Source of the DNA: Brevibacillus brevis
GTDB taxonomy: Bacteria; Bacillota; Bacilli; Brevibacillales; Brevibacillaceae
NCBI RefSeq assembly: GCF_001039275.2
Contig: NZ_CP030117.1
Coordinates: forward strand, 5,745,001 to 5,809,000
DNA length: 64,000 nt
Reading direction: 5' to 3'
Part shown: piece by piece, positions 1 to 8,753 of the stretch
Layout: every line of letters starts with the position of its first letter
How positions within the stretch are numbered: the first letter of the stretch is position 1
Notes under the pieces: model-generated
What the model was told of the DNA's origin: nothing
Database searches by the model: none
What the model saw: only the letters and a program-made list of their open reading frames with translations
Made by a program: the position numbers and the translations under genes

Positions 1-7
1 GCTCCTG

Positions 8-766
8 TCATGGTCGTACGACAACTCCTTTGGTTTGCAAATACTCTTTCACCGATTGAATCGACGTCTCATCATAGTGAAAAATGGAAGCAGCCAACGC
101 GGCATCTGCCTTTCCTTGCGTCAGCACATCGTAAAAATGCTCCCTCGAGCCCGCTCCACCAGAAGCAATGACCGGAATCCCGACCGCTTCTGATACCCAC
201 TTGGTCAATTCGAGTCCAAAGCCTTTCTTTTCCCCATCGTCGTCCATGCTGGTCAAAAGGATTTCGCCCGCTCCCAACGCTTCTGCCTCCTGCGCCCAAC
301 GGATGACATCCCTACCCGTTGCATTCCGTCCACCGTGAGTATACACTTCCCAGCGATCTTCACCGACACTTCTCGCGTCAATCGCCACGACAATACATTG
401 TGAACCGAAGACCGTCGCTCCCTCGCGGATTAATTCCGGACGCAAAACAGCCGCTGTATTCAACGAGATTTTGTCAGCGCCCGCACGCAATATCCTTTTC
501 ATATCGTCGACGCTGTTAATGCCACCACCGACCGTGAAAGGAATCGTAATGTTTGCAGCCGTTTTTTCGATGACATCCACCATCGTCTTGCGCCCTTCGT
601 GGGACGCAGAAATATCGAGAAAAATCAGCTCGTCTGCTCTCTCCTCGCTATACTTTTTTGCCAGTTCAACCGGGTCTCCTGCATCGCGAAGTCCGACGAA
701 CTGCACACCTTTTACCACCCGTCCATCTTTTACATCGAGACACGGGATGATTCGTTTAGCCAGCAT
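8..766 (-). CDS. hisF: Imidazole glycerol phosphate synthase, cyclase subunit HisF
   Basis: HisF is the cyclase half of IGP synthase: it uses ammonia delivered by HisH to convert PRFAR into imidazole glycerol phosphate and AICAR. The 252-residue protein is full length. Both catalytic aspartates of the (beta/alpha)8 barrel are visible: Asp11 in PCLDVKDGR and Asp130 in VVAIDARS. The phosphate-binding GGG loop (FTVGGGI) is also present. The frame is open 34 codons further upstream, but the start at 766 is chosen because MLAKRIIPCLDV is the family N-terminus and GGAGGGG lies just ahead of it. It overlaps hisA by 11 bp and is last in the visible operon; hisI would be expected beyond the left edge. 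Confidence 0.97.
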   Translation of the reverse strand: MLAKRIIPCLDVKDGRVVKGVQFVGLRDAGDPVELAKKYSEERADELIFLDISASHEGRKTMVDVIEKTAANITIPFTVGGGINSVDDMKRILRAGADKISLNTAAVLRPELIREGATVFGSQCIVVAIDARSVGEDRWEVYTHGGRNATGRDVIRWAQEAEALGAGEILLTSMDDDGEKKGFGLELTKWVSEAVGIPVIASGGAGSREHFYDVLTQGKADAALAASIFHYDETSIQSVKEYLQTKGVVVRP

Positions 767-1505
767 TCGCTTCACGCCCCTCCATACGCTGGAGCGCTTC
801 TTCCAATGTAAAAGCGTCCGTGTAGAGTGCTTTTCCGACAATGGCGCCAGAGACTCCGCCCGAAGCATGGGCAGCCAACGTCAACAAATCGTCCAGTTGG
901 CTGACGCCTCCCGAGGCAATCACCGATTTACCTGTAGCCATCGCCAACGCTGCAATTTCTTCTACATTCGGTCCTGTCATCGTGCCATCACGGGCGATAT
1001 CGGTGTAAATAAACGTCTCAGCGCCATACGTAACCAACCGCTTGGCAAGCTCTGTCGCTTGCACATCTGTCGTGGTCAACCAGCCTCTGGTAGCCACCAG
1101 CCCATTCCGGCAGTCCAGACCGATCGCAATCTTGTCTCCATCGTTTTGAAGAATTCGCTTCGTAAAAGACTCGTCTTCAATTGCAGCAGTCCCGACAATC
1201 ACTCGCGCGACGCCCGCTTCCAAATAGTCCGCGATCTGCTCTTCTGTTCGAATGCCGCCTCCAACCTGCACGGGTACAGGGATCGAGCGCGCTATTTCTT
1301 TGATGAGCGCTGCATTTGCAGGCTTGCCTTCCTTTGCTCCGTCCAAATCTACGAGATGAACCCAGGACGCTCCTTGCTCTACCCAGCGCTTCGCCATCGC
1401 TAGCGGTGAATCAGCGTACACTGTCTCTTGCCCGTAATCTCCTTGAAAAAGCCGAACACACTTGCCCCCGCGAATATCGATCGCCGGATAAACGATAAAG
1501 CTCAT
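756..1505 (-). CDS. hisA: ProFAR isomerase HisA
   Basis: HisA isomerises ProFAR to PRFAR, the step before HisHF. The 249-residue protein is a (beta/alpha)8 barrel homologous to HisF, with the N-terminal acid in YPAIDIRGGKCVRL (Asp10), the phosphate loop QVGGGIR, and the second acid in YTDIARDGTMTGPN. The start at 1505 is chosen by homology; it gives an ATGA overlap of 4 bp with the hisH stop, which implies translational coupling. An in-frame start six codons upstream is less likely. Confidence 0.97.
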   Translation of the reverse strand: MSFIVYPAIDIRGGKCVRLFQGDYGQETVYADSPLAMAKRWVEQGASWVHLVDLDGAKEGKPANAALIKEIARSIPVPVQVGGGIRTEEQIADYLEAGVARVIVGTAAIEDESFTKRILQNDGDKIAIGLDCRNGLVATRGWLTTTDVQATELAKRLVTYGAETFIYTDIARDGTMTGPNVEEIAALAMATGKSVIASGGVSQLDDLLTLAAHASGGVSGAIVGKALYTDAFTLEEALQRMEGREANAG

Positions 1506-2116
1506 GTCAAAACCCCCTCGCATTGAACGGCAAAGTTGCGCAGCAGCAGCATTCCTGTCTCTCCGCTCTTTTCCGGATGAAACTGCATACCGTATACGTT
1601 GTCACGATTCACAATGGCTGTGACCTCCTGGTGATAGTCACTCGTCGCAAGCAAGACATCAGACTCGCACAAGACATGATACGAATGGACAAAATAGACG
1701 TAATCGCCATCCTGCACACCGTTTAGTAACGGTTGCTTTTGCTTGATCATCAGTTGGTTCCAGCCCATGTGCGGTACCTTGTAATCACCGCGAAAACGAA
1801 TAACCTCACCACCGAGCAGCCCCAAGCCCGTATGCTCGCCATGCTCCGCACTTTTCTCAAATAAAAGCTGCATGCCGAGACAAATGCCCAAGATCGGACG
1901 ACCTGATGCTGCGTATCTCTTGATCGCTTGCTCTAATCCAAGCTCACGTATGTTGGCGATAGCATCCCCGAACGCCCCGACTCCAGGCAAAATCACCCCG
2001 CTATATTCTTGCAGACGCTCTTCTTGAGAGACAAACTCGTACGGATAGCCTAGCCTTTCCAACGCCTTGCTCAAGCTGTACAGATTCCCCATGCCGTAAT
2101 CGATGATGCCGATCAT
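1502..2116 (-). CDS. hisH: Imidazole glycerol phosphate synthase, glutaminase subunit HisH
   Basis: HisH is a class I glutamine amidotransferase that supplies ammonia to HisF. The 204-residue protein shows the whole triad: Cys79 in LGICLGMQ, and His180 and Glu182 in QFHPEKSG. The oxyanion-region motif PGVGAFGDA is present near residue 45. It starts 1 bp after the hisB stop and overlaps hisA by 4 bp, so it is an internal gene of the his operon. Confidence 0.97.
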   Translation of the reverse strand: MIGIIDYGMGNLYSLSKALERLGYPYEFVSQEERLQEYSGVILPGVGAFGDAIANIRELGLEQAIKRYAASGRPILGICLGMQLLFEKSAEHGEHTGLGLLGGEVIRFRGDYKVPHMGWNQLMIKQKQPLLNGVQDGDYVYFVHSYHVLCESDVLLATSDYHQEVTAIVNRDNVYGMQFHPEKSGETGMLLLRNFAVQCEGVLT

Positions 2117-2117
2117 G

Positions 2118-2717
2118 CTACAAAACCCCTTTTGTGGACGGGACCCCTTTTACACGCGGATCGATCGTCGTCGCTTCATCCAGTGCCCGGCCCAGCGCTT
2201 TGAAAATCGCCTCGATCATGTGGTGTGTATTGTGACCGTAATGCAGGATCACATGCAGATTGATCCGCGCCTCCAGCGCAAGTTTCCATAAAAATTCATG
2301 TACCAGCTCCGTCGGAAACTGACCAACCATATTCGTAGGGTACGTAGCGCGATATTCCAGATGAGGACGGTTGCTGATATCAATAACGACCTGCGCGAGC
2401 GCGTCATCCATCGGGACAAACGCATTTCCATAACGCTTGATGCCTTTCTTGTCTCCCAAGGCTTCCCGCAGAGCATGCCCAAGACAAATCCCGATATCCT
2501 CCACTGTGTGATGATAGTCGATTTCGATATCTCCCTTTGCCTTGACAGTCAGGTCAAAATGTCCGTGTCGCGTAAACAGGTCTAGCATATGATCCAGAAA
2601 TGGAACACCCGAATTTTGCTTGCTCTCACCTGCGCCGTCTACACCAAAGGAAAGCGCGATCTGCGTCTCATTCGTATTACGCTCGATCTGTGCTGCACGT
2701 TGTTTCCCTTCACTCAT
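2118..2717 (-). CDS. hisB: Imidazoleglycerol-phosphate dehydratase HisB
   Basis: HisB is the manganese-dependent dehydratase that turns IGP into imidazole acetol phosphate. The 199-residue protein is the monofunctional form, without the histidinol-phosphatase domain seen in enterobacteria. The metal-binding motifs are visible: DHMLD, HHTVEDIGI, and the C-terminal repeat HNTHHMIEA. It overlaps the hisD stop by 4 bp (ATGA), consistent with coupling. A separate histidinol phosphatase gene is not in this operon segment. Confidence 0.97.
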   Translation of the reverse strand: MSEGKQRAAQIERNTNETQIALSFGVDGAGESKQNSGVPFLDHMLDLFTRHGHFDLTVKAKGDIEIDYHHTVEDIGICLGHALREALGDKKGIKRYGNAFVPMDDALAQVVIDISNRPHLEYRATYPTNMVGQFPTELVHEFLWKLALEARINLHVILHYGHNTHHMIEAIFKALGRALDEATTIDPRVKGVPSTKGVL

Positions 2718-4012
2718 CTCTTTTCACTCTCCTGCTCTTCGGTCTCAAAATCTCGCAATCGCGCAAGGATCGCTCGACCGTGCCCAGACAATCCTTCCTG
2801 CTCTGCCAGTGCCACAATTTTATGTCCATTTTCCCGCAAATCTCGCTTGCTGTAGGAAACAACACTCGACTTCTTGATAAAATCGTCGACGGATAATGGC
2901 GAGGAAAAACGCGCCGTTCCATTCGTAGGAATCACATGATTGGTACCGGCAAAATAATCGCCGACTGGCTCTGAGCTGTATGGGCCGAGGAAAATCGCAC
3001 CTGCATTTTCTACTTTTCCGAGATGCTCAAACGGCTCCGCCAGCATGATTTCCAAATGCTCGGGTGCAATCCGGTTGATGACGGCAAATCCTTCGTTCAA
3101 ATCATCGACGAGTAAAATAGCGCCGTAGTCGCGTATCGCCGCTTCCGCAATCGATTTGCGTGGAAGATCGGCAAGCTGCCGCTCAACTTCCTGTGACACC
3201 TGCTCCGCCAACGCTTGCGATGTCGTAACCAATATAGCGGCTGACATCGGATCATGCTCGGCTTGAGACAGCAGGTCTACCGCAACGTATCGCGGGTTGG
3301 CCGTCTCATCTGCGATCACCGCAATTTCACTAGGACCTGCCACCATGTCGATACTGACCAATCCGAAAACTTCTCGCTTTGCCAGTGCCACGAAAATATT
3401 ACCGGGCCCAACGATCTTATCGACTGCTTTGATTTGCTCTGTTCCATAGGTCAATGCCGCGATCGCCTGGGCCCCACCTACCTTGTATATCTCGGTCACA
3501 CCTGCAATTTGGGCAGCAACGAGTATCGCAGGGTTGATTTTCCCATCGGCTCCTGGTGGTGTCGTCATGACGACTTGTGGAACACCTGCGATTTTGGCAG
3601 GGATGGCATTCATCAATACACTGGAAGGATAAGCTGCCGTTCCGCCTGGTACATACAATCCAACGCGCTGCAATGGACGTATCAGTTGGCCCAGCAATGT
3701 GCCACTCTCTTTGGTGCTAAACCAGGACTGACGCACTTGTCGCTCGTGAAACGCCCGAATATTATCGGCTGCTTCCTTCAATGCCGCTTTGACTTGTGGA
3801 GAAACGAGCTCAGTTGCTTCTGCAAATTCGCCTTCGCTCACACGGAAGTTTTGCAGAAGCACACGATCAAATCGTTCCGTGTAATAGCGCAGCGCTTCGT
3901 CCCCTTGCTGGCGAACCGAGGTAAGGATCGCCTTCACCGCTTCTTGCTGTTCTCTCGTCCCTGCGTCTACCGATCGTTTCCCGTCATACTGGCTGGCTGA
4001 CATGATACGCAT
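2714..4012 (-). CDS. hisD: Histidinol dehydrogenase HisD
   Basis: HisD performs the last two oxidations, histidinol to histidine, with NAD and zinc. The protein is 432 residues, the usual length. Signature stretches are visible: IVGPGNIFVA, VAGPSEIAVIAD, and the active-site segment AGTNHVIPTNGTARF. The start MRIMSASQ is preceded by AGGGGAG at good spacing; an internal ATG three codons in is possible. It lies 19 bp downstream of hisG. Confidence 0.97.
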   Translation of the reverse strand: MRIMSASQYDGKRSVDAGTREQQEAVKAILTSVRQQGDEALRYYTERFDRVLLQNFRVSEGEFAEATELVSPQVKAALKEAADNIRAFHERQVRQSWFSTKESGTLLGQLIRPLQRVGLYVPGGTAAYPSSVLMNAIPAKIAGVPQVVMTTPPGADGKINPAILVAAQIAGVTEIYKVGGAQAIAALTYGTEQIKAVDKIVGPGNIFVALAKREVFGLVSIDMVAGPSEIAVIADETANPRYVAVDLLSQAEHDPMSAAILVTTSQALAEQVSQEVERQLADLPRKSIAEAAIRDYGAILLVDDLNEGFAVINRIAPEHLEIMLAEPFEHLGKVENAGAIFLGPYSSEPVGDYFAGTNHVIPTNGTARFSSPLSVDDFIKKSSVVSYSKRDLRENGHKIVALAEQEGLSGHGRAILARLRDFETEEQESEKR

Positions 4013-4031
4013 GGTTGTCTCCCCTTTTTCT

Positions 4032-4679
4032 CTAGTTCCCGCGAGGAATGACCTCTAAAAATTTTCCGGCGATCTCGTCCACCGCTTCACTTTTCATCCG
4101 ATAGCTGGCTCGATTGGCAATCAGCCTCGTCGTAATTTCACAAATGCTCTCCAGTTCGACCAAGCCATTTTCCCGCAATGTCCTACCTGTCGAAACAATA
4201 TCCACGATACGATCAGCCAGCCCAATCATCGGGGCAAGCTCTACTGAACCATTCAGCTTGATTACCTCAACCTGCTGTCCCTGCTCACGAAAATAACGTG
4301 ACGCAATCTTCGGATATTTCGTTGCAACACGCAGGGCTTCCGTCGGTTTCCAGTCTGGCAGACCCGCTACCATCATGCGACAATAGCCGATATGCAAATC
4401 CAACAGCTCGTAAACATCTCGTTCTTCTTCCAATAAAACATCCTTGCCGACCACGCCAACGTCAGCCACCCCATACTCGACATAAGTAGGAACATCGGTA
4501 GGCTTCGCCATAATGAATTCAAGCTTGGCATTTTCCACAGGGATGATCAGTTTACGAGAATCTTGCAGATCCGCAGTGACCTGCAAGCCAGCCTGCTGGA
4601 GGAAATGGATAGCCTCTTCAAAAATCCGTCCTTTTGGCATGGCGATCGTCAGCTTTTGGTCGTTTTTCGTGAGTGCCAT
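4032..4679 (-). CDS. hisG: ATP phosphoribosyltransferase, short form HisG
   Basis: HisG joins ATP and PRPP in the first committed step of histidine synthesis. At 215 residues it is the short form, lacking the C-terminal regulatory domain, and needs HisZ as regulatory subunit. The N-terminus LTIAMPKGRIFEEA and the PRPP loop DIVSTGRTLRENGL are typical. A strong site, GGAGGAG, precedes the start. It begins 3 bp after hisZ, as expected for two subunits of one complex. Confidence 0.97.
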   Translation of the reverse strand: MALTKNDQKLTIAMPKGRIFEEAIHFLQQAGLQVTADLQDSRKLIIPVENAKLEFIMAKPTDVPTYVEYGVADVGVVGKDVLLEEERDVYELLDLHIGYCRMMVAGLPDWKPTEALRVATKYPKIASRYFREQGQQVEVIKLNGSVELAPMIGLADRIVDIVSTGRTLRENGLVELESICEITTRLIANRASYRMKSEAVDEIAGKFLEVIPRGN

Positions 4680-4682
4680 CTC

Positions 4683-5858
4683 CTACTCCTCCTGTTGTGT
4701 CATGCAAATGACCTTGGTATATCCCGCTTCTTGTCCAACCTGTTCCTCATCTATTTTGGAAACGAGACGTGTCACCACCACGAGCCCGTTCTCACGTAAT
4801 TGCTGTGCTTCTGCCAAAGCGGCGCCGCGGCAATCCTCGGTGTAAACAAGCAAAACTCGCGTAGGTGTATGCTCTTTTACGAAAGGAGTGACCTGAAGCA
4901 GTCGATCCATCTTGATCGCAAAGCCTGTAGCGGATGCCGCACGCCCAAATTGGGAGAGCAATTGATCGTAGCGTCCTCCGCCCAATAGCGGGGAGCCCAA
5001 ATCTGCCGCGTACCCTTCGAAAACGACGCCTGTGTAGTAGTTCAAATTGATGATCAGATTGAAATCGATCAACAAATCTTCCGTCACCCCGTAGGCTTCT
5101 AACGACTGCCACAAGGAAGCAATCGTCTCGACTGCCCTCCCTGCTTTTCCGTTGCCAGCCAGTTCGCGAGCGGCCTCAATCTTCCCTTTTCCCCCTTGCA
5201 GGCGTAGCAAGGCTTCCAATCGGCTTTTCGCCTCCAGAGGGATGTCTACTGTCGCGAGTAGTTGCCGGAAGCCAACGAAGTCCCGTTCGTACAAAAACTG
5301 GCGGAATTGATTGCGAATAGGCTCATCCTCAATCTCTTCCTCCAAAAGACCGTCTACGAAGTCGACATGCCCAATCGCAATACGAAACGTCTCCACACCC
5401 GCTGCCCTCAAGCAAAACACAGCAAGCGCGATGGCTTCCGCATCCGCATCGACAGACGCATCTCCGATCAGCTCGATCCCGGTTTGGGAAAACTCCGCAT
5501 TCCGTCCCGCTTCCTTTTCTTGTGCCCGAAACACATTTGCCTGGTAATACAACCGAATCGGCAATGGAACATCTTTATAAAGGGAGGAAACAACCCTTGC
5601 AATTGGCGTTGTCATATCCGGACGCAGGACTACGGTGTGGCCTTGTTTATCCAGGAGGCGAAACATCCGGTCTGTGAGTGTCGCACTTGCTGCTCCTACC
5701 GTATCGAAGTATTCCAGAGAGGGTGTGGATATTTCGTCATAACCCCATCTCTCGATACACTTACGCAGCTCCCGCTCCAAGCGCCGTTGTTTCGCCAGTG
5801 ATTCCGGCAGTATGTCCCGCATCCCGAGCGGCTTTTCGAATCCCAAGGGTTTTGCCAT
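4683..5858 (-). CDS. hisZ: ATP phosphoribosyltransferase regulatory subunit HisZ
   Basis: HisZ is a histidyl-tRNA synthetase paralogue that activates and feedback-regulates short-form HisG. The class II synthetase core is visible (motif 2-like VVLRPDMTTPIARVV near residue 78 and RYDQLLSQFGR further on), but it is not a tRNA synthetase by context. The start at 5858 (MAKPLGFEKPLGMRD) is chosen because GGAGGG stands 8 nt upstream; the frame remains open for six more codons. It is the first gene of the his operon, with its own promoter upstream. The protein is 391 residues. Confidence 0.95.
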   Translation of the reverse strand: MAKPLGFEKPLGMRDILPESLAKQRRLERELRKCIERWGYDEISTPSLEYFDTVGAASATLTDRMFRLLDKQGHTVVLRPDMTTPIARVVSSLYKDVPLPIRLYYQANVFRAQEKEAGRNAEFSQTGIELIGDASVDADAEAIALAVFCLRAAGVETFRIAIGHVDFVDGLLEEEIEDEPIRNQFRQFLYERDFVGFRQLLATVDIPLEAKSRLEALLRLQGGKGKIEAARELAGNGKAGRAVETIASLWQSLEAYGVTEDLLIDFNLIINLNYYTGVVFEGYAADLGSPLLGGGRYDQLLSQFGRAASATGFAIKMDRLLQVTPFVKEHTPTRVLLVYTEDCRGAALAEAQQLRENGLVVVTRLVSKIDEEQVGQEAGYTKVICMTQQEE

Positions 5859-5924
5859 CCTTGTTCCCTCCATCACATTCGCTTTACTCTGCTAATATGG
5901 TAACAAACTAAAGTGTTATGAAGA

Positions 5925-5953
5925 AGATTACCACGTCGAGAATCTTAGGTCAA
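5925..5953 (-). promoter_or_regulatory. Probable sigma-A promoter of the his operon
   Basis: On the minus strand TTGACC (5948-5953) is separated by 17 bp from TAATCT (5925-5930), about 60 bp before the hisZ start. It lies between the yvoF terminator and hisZ, so the his operon starts anew here. No T-box or attenuator hairpin is seen in the short leader. Confidence 0.6.
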
Positions 5954-5984
5954 CCAAGATGAGAATAGTCGGAAAATTTCACAC

Positions 5985-6018
5985 AAAACAAAAAACCGCC
6001 AGGATAAACACCTGACGG
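5985..6018 (-). terminator. Rho-independent terminator after yvoF
   Basis: The minus strand reads CCGTCAGG, a 7-nt loop, CCTGGCGG, then TTTTTTGTTTT. The 8-bp stem (one G-U pair) and T-run end the hprK-yvoF transcript. Confidence 0.9.
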
Positions 6019-6039
6019 CTGATTAAAAGGGAAGAGACG

Positions 6040-6543
6040 CTACATGCCTTCTTCTTCTGAAGCTTTCGTTCGAATGAGCTGCATGGGATTCCCACCTACA
6101 AAGGCGCCAGGCGGGACATCTTTATGAACAACTGTTCCCGCTGCGACAATGGCCCCTTTGCCAATCGTTACTCCTGGCAAAATGGTAGTGTTGGCCCCCA
6201 CCAGGACTGCATCCTCAATAATCACTTCTCCCAAACGGTATTCATCTATCAAATATTCATGGGCGAGTATCGTCGTATTGTACCCGATCACGCAATTACG
6301 GCCGATCTTGATTTTCTCGGGAAACATGATATCCATCATCACCATCAACGCAACTGCACTATGCTGCCCTACTTCCATACGCAAAAATGTGCGGTACATC
6401 CAGTTCTTCCACGAAACGATCGGCGTATATCTGGAGAGCTGGATGACGATAAAATTTTTCATGACTTTCCAGAAGCTTACCGTTTGATACATGTGCCAAA
6501 GCGGGTTTACCCCATTTACGGGATAACGTGTTGTCTTCCTCAT
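6040..6543 (-). CDS. yvoF: Hexapeptide-repeat acyltransferase, YvoF-like
   Basis: This 167-residue protein belongs to the left-handed beta-helix acyltransferases, usually O-acetyltransferases acting on sugars or cell-surface compounds. Hexapeptide repeats run through the C-terminal two thirds (KIGRNCVIGYNTTI, VIIEDAVLVGANTTILPGV, IGKGAIVAAGTVV) and end in GAFVGGNPMQLIR, the usual coenzyme A-binding end. It lies 15 bp after hprK. In Bacillus subtilis yvoF has the same place between the hprK group and hisZ. The acceptor cannot be read from sequence. Confidence 0.85.
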   Translation of the reverse strand: MRKTTRYPVNGVNPLWHMYQTVSFWKVMKNFIVIQLSRYTPIVSWKNWMYRTFLRMEVGQHSAVALMVMMDIMFPEKIKIGRNCVIGYNTTILAHEYLIDEYRLGEVIIEDAVLVGANTTILPGVTIGKGAIVAAGTVVHKDVPPGAFVGGNPMQLIRTKASEEEGM

Positions 6544-6558
6544 ATGCGTCTCTTTCTC

Positions 6559-7494
6559 CTACAAGTCAGAATCGGCATCTTCTAAAATGGCATTCGACTG
6601 TTTTCGTGTGAAGTGCATCGCAGCGTTGTAGCCCATCCGTTTCAGACGGAAGTTCATCGCTGCAACCTCAATGATGACTGCCAAATTTCGTCCTGGTCGA
6701 ACAGGAACGGTAATAATCGGAATTTCGGTATCCATGATCTTCAATGTTTCCTCATCGAGTCCCAACCGCTCGTACATTTTATGTGGCTCCCACAGCTCTA
6801 GCTGAACAACCATCTCGATGTTCTTTACATTGCGCACGGCACCTGCACCAAACATCGTCATAATGTTAATAATCCCCACTCCGCGGATTTCCAAGAGATG
6901 CTGAATCAGCTCAGGAGCGCTACCGCTTAGCTGCCCGCCCTGTGTCTGCTTAATCTCCACGGCGTCATCTGCTACGAGTCGGTGTCCGCGCTTTACAAGC
7001 TCAAGTGCAGCCTCACTCTTCCCGATCCCGCTCGATCCCATAATCAAAACGCCGACGCCGTAAATGTCTGTGAGTACCCCATGAATCGTCGTCGTTGGTG
7101 CAAGACGATTCTCCAGGAAGTTGGTCACTTTCCCGACTAGCGTCGTCGTTGCCAGCGGGGACTGAAGTACAGGTACCCCCAAGCGATTGGAAACATCAAT
7201 CATCTCTTCAGGCACCATCTGATTACGGGTCACACAGAAGCAAGGAACCTGACTTTGCATGAGGAAATTCATCCGTTCCAGCCGTTCCTCTGGAGTAAGC
7301 GTTTGAAAAAAGTTGATTTCCGTCAAGCCGAACAATTGAATCCGCTCTTCCGCATAGTAAGAGTAGTAACCGGCTAACTGTAGGCCGGGACGACTCAAAT
7401 CCGTTACGGTAATCTCACGCCCCAAGCCCTCTTCCCCGCTCAAGATCGTCATATTGAAATGATCCACTAAATGGCTCACATTCGTCTTACGCAT
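6559..7494 (-). CDS. hprK: HPr kinase/phosphorylase
   Basis: HprK phosphorylates and dephosphorylates Ser46 of HPr (and Crh), setting carbon catabolite control. The 311-residue protein has an N-terminal regulatory domain and a kinase domain with Walker A GSSGIGKS at 153-160, the conserved IHGVLTDIYG before it, and the family signature LEIRGVGIINIMTMFGAGAV. The C-terminal loop VPVRPGRNLAVIIEVAAMN is also typical. The start MRKTNVSHLV has a G-rich site upstream. lgt and ppaX, which sit between hprK and yvoF in B. subtilis, are absent here. Confidence 0.97.
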   Translation of the reverse strand: MRKTNVSHLVDHFNMTILSGEEGLGREITVTDLSRPGLQLAGYYSYYAEERIQLFGLTEINFFQTLTPEERLERMNFLMQSQVPCFCVTRNQMVPEEMIDVSNRLGVPVLQSPLATTTLVGKVTNFLENRLAPTTTIHGVLTDIYGVGVLIMGSSGIGKSEAALELVKRGHRLVADDAVEIKQTQGGQLSGSAPELIQHLLEIRGVGIINIMTMFGAGAVRNVKNIEMVVQLELWEPHKMYERLGLDEETLKIMDTEIPIITVPVRPGRNLAVIIEVAAMNFRLKRMGYNAAMHFTRKQSNAILEDADSDL

Positions 7495-7542
7495 GAAGTT
7501 TCCCCCTCACACGGGATTTTCCGTCCCTATGGTTGTGTCTCT

Positions 7543-7572
7543 ATTGTATCGAAACCTTTGTACCTACGACAA
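7543..7572 (-). promoter_or_regulatory. Probable sigma-A promoter of hprK-yvoF
   Basis: The minus strand has TTGTCG (7567-7572), 18 bp, then TACAAT (7543-7548), about 50 bp before the hprK start and after the upstream terminator. Confidence 0.5.
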
Positions 7573-7601
7573 CCTAATAAGACCGACCATCCTGATTAGG
7601 C

Positions 7602-7641
7602 AAAAACCCCGCGACTCGTTTGAGAGAATACGGGGCTTTTT
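7602..7641 (-). terminator. Rho-independent terminator after yvlD-like gene
   Basis: AAGCCCCG and CGGGGTTTTT flank a loop of about 18 nt on the minus strand. It separates the yvlD-like gene from hprK. The symmetric A/T ends would let it act in both directions. Confidence 0.75.
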
Positions 7642-7649
7642 CGAACATA

Positions 7650-8018
7650 CTACCTCTTTTCTTTTTTCATCCCTACCACAACTTCAATGAGGTAGCCAAA
7701 AATACTCATCAGTGCTGCTGCCACGATGACAGTGCCAATGTTGTCAGGCCATGGCCCCACTTCAAAGCCGTCAATAAAGTAGGCAGTCAACGCAAACGTC
7801 ACGGCATTAATGACAAACCAGAACAAGCCGATCGTCAATACTTGCAAGGGAAAAGTAAAAAACAGCAGAATCGGCCGAATCACTGTGTTCACCATCCCCA
7901 AAATCAACGTAGCCCATAGTGCTACAGTGAAATTCGCGACATAAATGGAATGGAACCAATTGCTGATCAAAAGCAGCGCAGCCCCATTTAAAAGCATTTT
8001 GATTATCCAGCGGCTCAT
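7650..8018 (-). CDS. yvlD: Small four-helix membrane protein, YvlD/phage-holin-4 family
   Basis: This 122-residue protein is almost wholly hydrophobic, with four predicted membrane helices (about 7-25, 28-50, 53-80, 90-112) and a basic C-terminus KKEKR. The pattern NTVIRPILLFFTFPLQVLTIGLF is characteristic of the YvlD (holin_4_superfamily) proteins. Relatives in B. subtilis are tied to envelope stress, but no role is proven here. AGGGGG stands before the start. It lies 39 bp after the HD phosphohydrolase. Confidence 0.8.
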   Translation of the reverse strand: MSRWIIKMLLNGAALLLISNWFHSIYVANFTVALWATLILGMVNTVIRPILLFFTFPLQVLTIGLFWFVINAVTFALTAYFIDGFEVGPWPDNIGTVIVAAALMSIFGYLIEVVVGMKKEKR

Positions 8019-8057
8019 GGTGCATTCCCCCTATACAGTCTAGCCTTCGCGCAACGA

Positions 8058-8687
8058 CTATCGAACCCCCGTTACTTCCCATTCCCATTGCTCAAAAAAC
8101 GTTGTCATGAATCGATGCCTGTCATCGGCGATTTTCTGGGCAGTCTTGGTGAAAAGCTTGTCTTTGATGCGCTGCAGCTTCCACGTGTATTCCTTATAAG
8201 GTGTATGCTGATTGGGGTCATCCGATTGTATGGGTTGCCCAATAACCCCAGTATAAGCAAAAACCCGGGCCACTCCAATAGCCCCAATCGAATCCAGCTT
8301 GTCGGCATCAAACAGGATCTTTTCTTCCAAGGTATGTGGAGGTCGTTCTTTGCGAAAACGATGGGCGAGAATTGCAGACTGTACACGTGAGATGAATGCT
8401 TCCGTCATACTGCGTTCGGCGAGCCATTCCCCTGCTAGTCTTGCACTGATTTCGGCATGGCACTCGCCTGTTTGCCGTTCTTCTGCTCTCCCGATGTCAT
8501 GCAGTAATGCAGCGAGGCGCAGCACTTCCATATCTGCCCCTTCCTCGCGGCCAATTCGCTCACACATCGCCATGACACGCAAATTATGCTGCCAATCGTG
8601 AGCAGGATCTTGTCCATCAAAGCACTTCTGTGCTTCGCCCACCAGGTCGGCAGGTAGTGCGGCAAGAGAAGCCTTCACGAAATCCAT
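8058..8687 (-). CDS. HD-domain phosphohydrolase
   Basis: This 209-residue protein has the HD superfamily metal site: H in DPAHDWQHNLRVM, the HD pair in LAALLHDIGRAEE, a third H in CHAEISA, and D in FDADKLDSIGAIG. The arrangement matches the YedJ/YpgQ group, which hydrolyses nucleotides or phosphoesters. The true substrate is unknown. The start at 8687 follows GGGGAGG; eight extra codons are open upstream. It is cytoplasmic. Confidence 0.85.
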   Translation of the reverse strand: MDFVKASLAALPADLVGEAQKCFDGQDPAHDWQHNLRVMAMCERIGREEGADMEVLRLAALLHDIGRAEERQTGECHAEISARLAGEWLAERSMTEAFISRVQSAILAHRFRKERPPHTLEEKILFDADKLDSIGAIGVARVFAYTGVIGQPIQSDDPNQHTPYKEYTWKLQRIKDKLFTKTAQKIADDRHRFMTTFFEQWEWEVTGVR

Positions 8688-8722
8688 CTTTTCCTCCCCC
8701 TTTGCGTCCACCTAGCAAAGAC

Positions 8723-8743
8723 GCCCCCCTGAATCAGGGAGGC
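8723..8743 (-). terminator. Hairpin after uvrA, weak terminator
   Basis: On the minus strand GCCTCCCTGA and TCAGGGGGGC form a stem of about nine pairs directly after uvrA. The following sequence is not T-rich, so termination may be partial, or the hairpin may only protect the mRNA end. Confidence 0.5.
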
Positions 8744-8753
8744 TGTCTCTCGA

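Noticed and set aside
471..1403. Open frame of 310 codons on the plus strand opposite hisF and hisA
   Set aside because: It has no family match, no ribosome site, and lies wholly opposite two certain genes; it results from codon bias of the real strand.
3254..4000. Open frame of 248 codons opposite hisD
   Set aside because: Antisense shadow of hisD, with no coding signals.
5859..5984. T-box or attenuator for the his operon
   Set aside because: The leader is too short and lacks the GGTGG-type T-box and a terminator hairpin.
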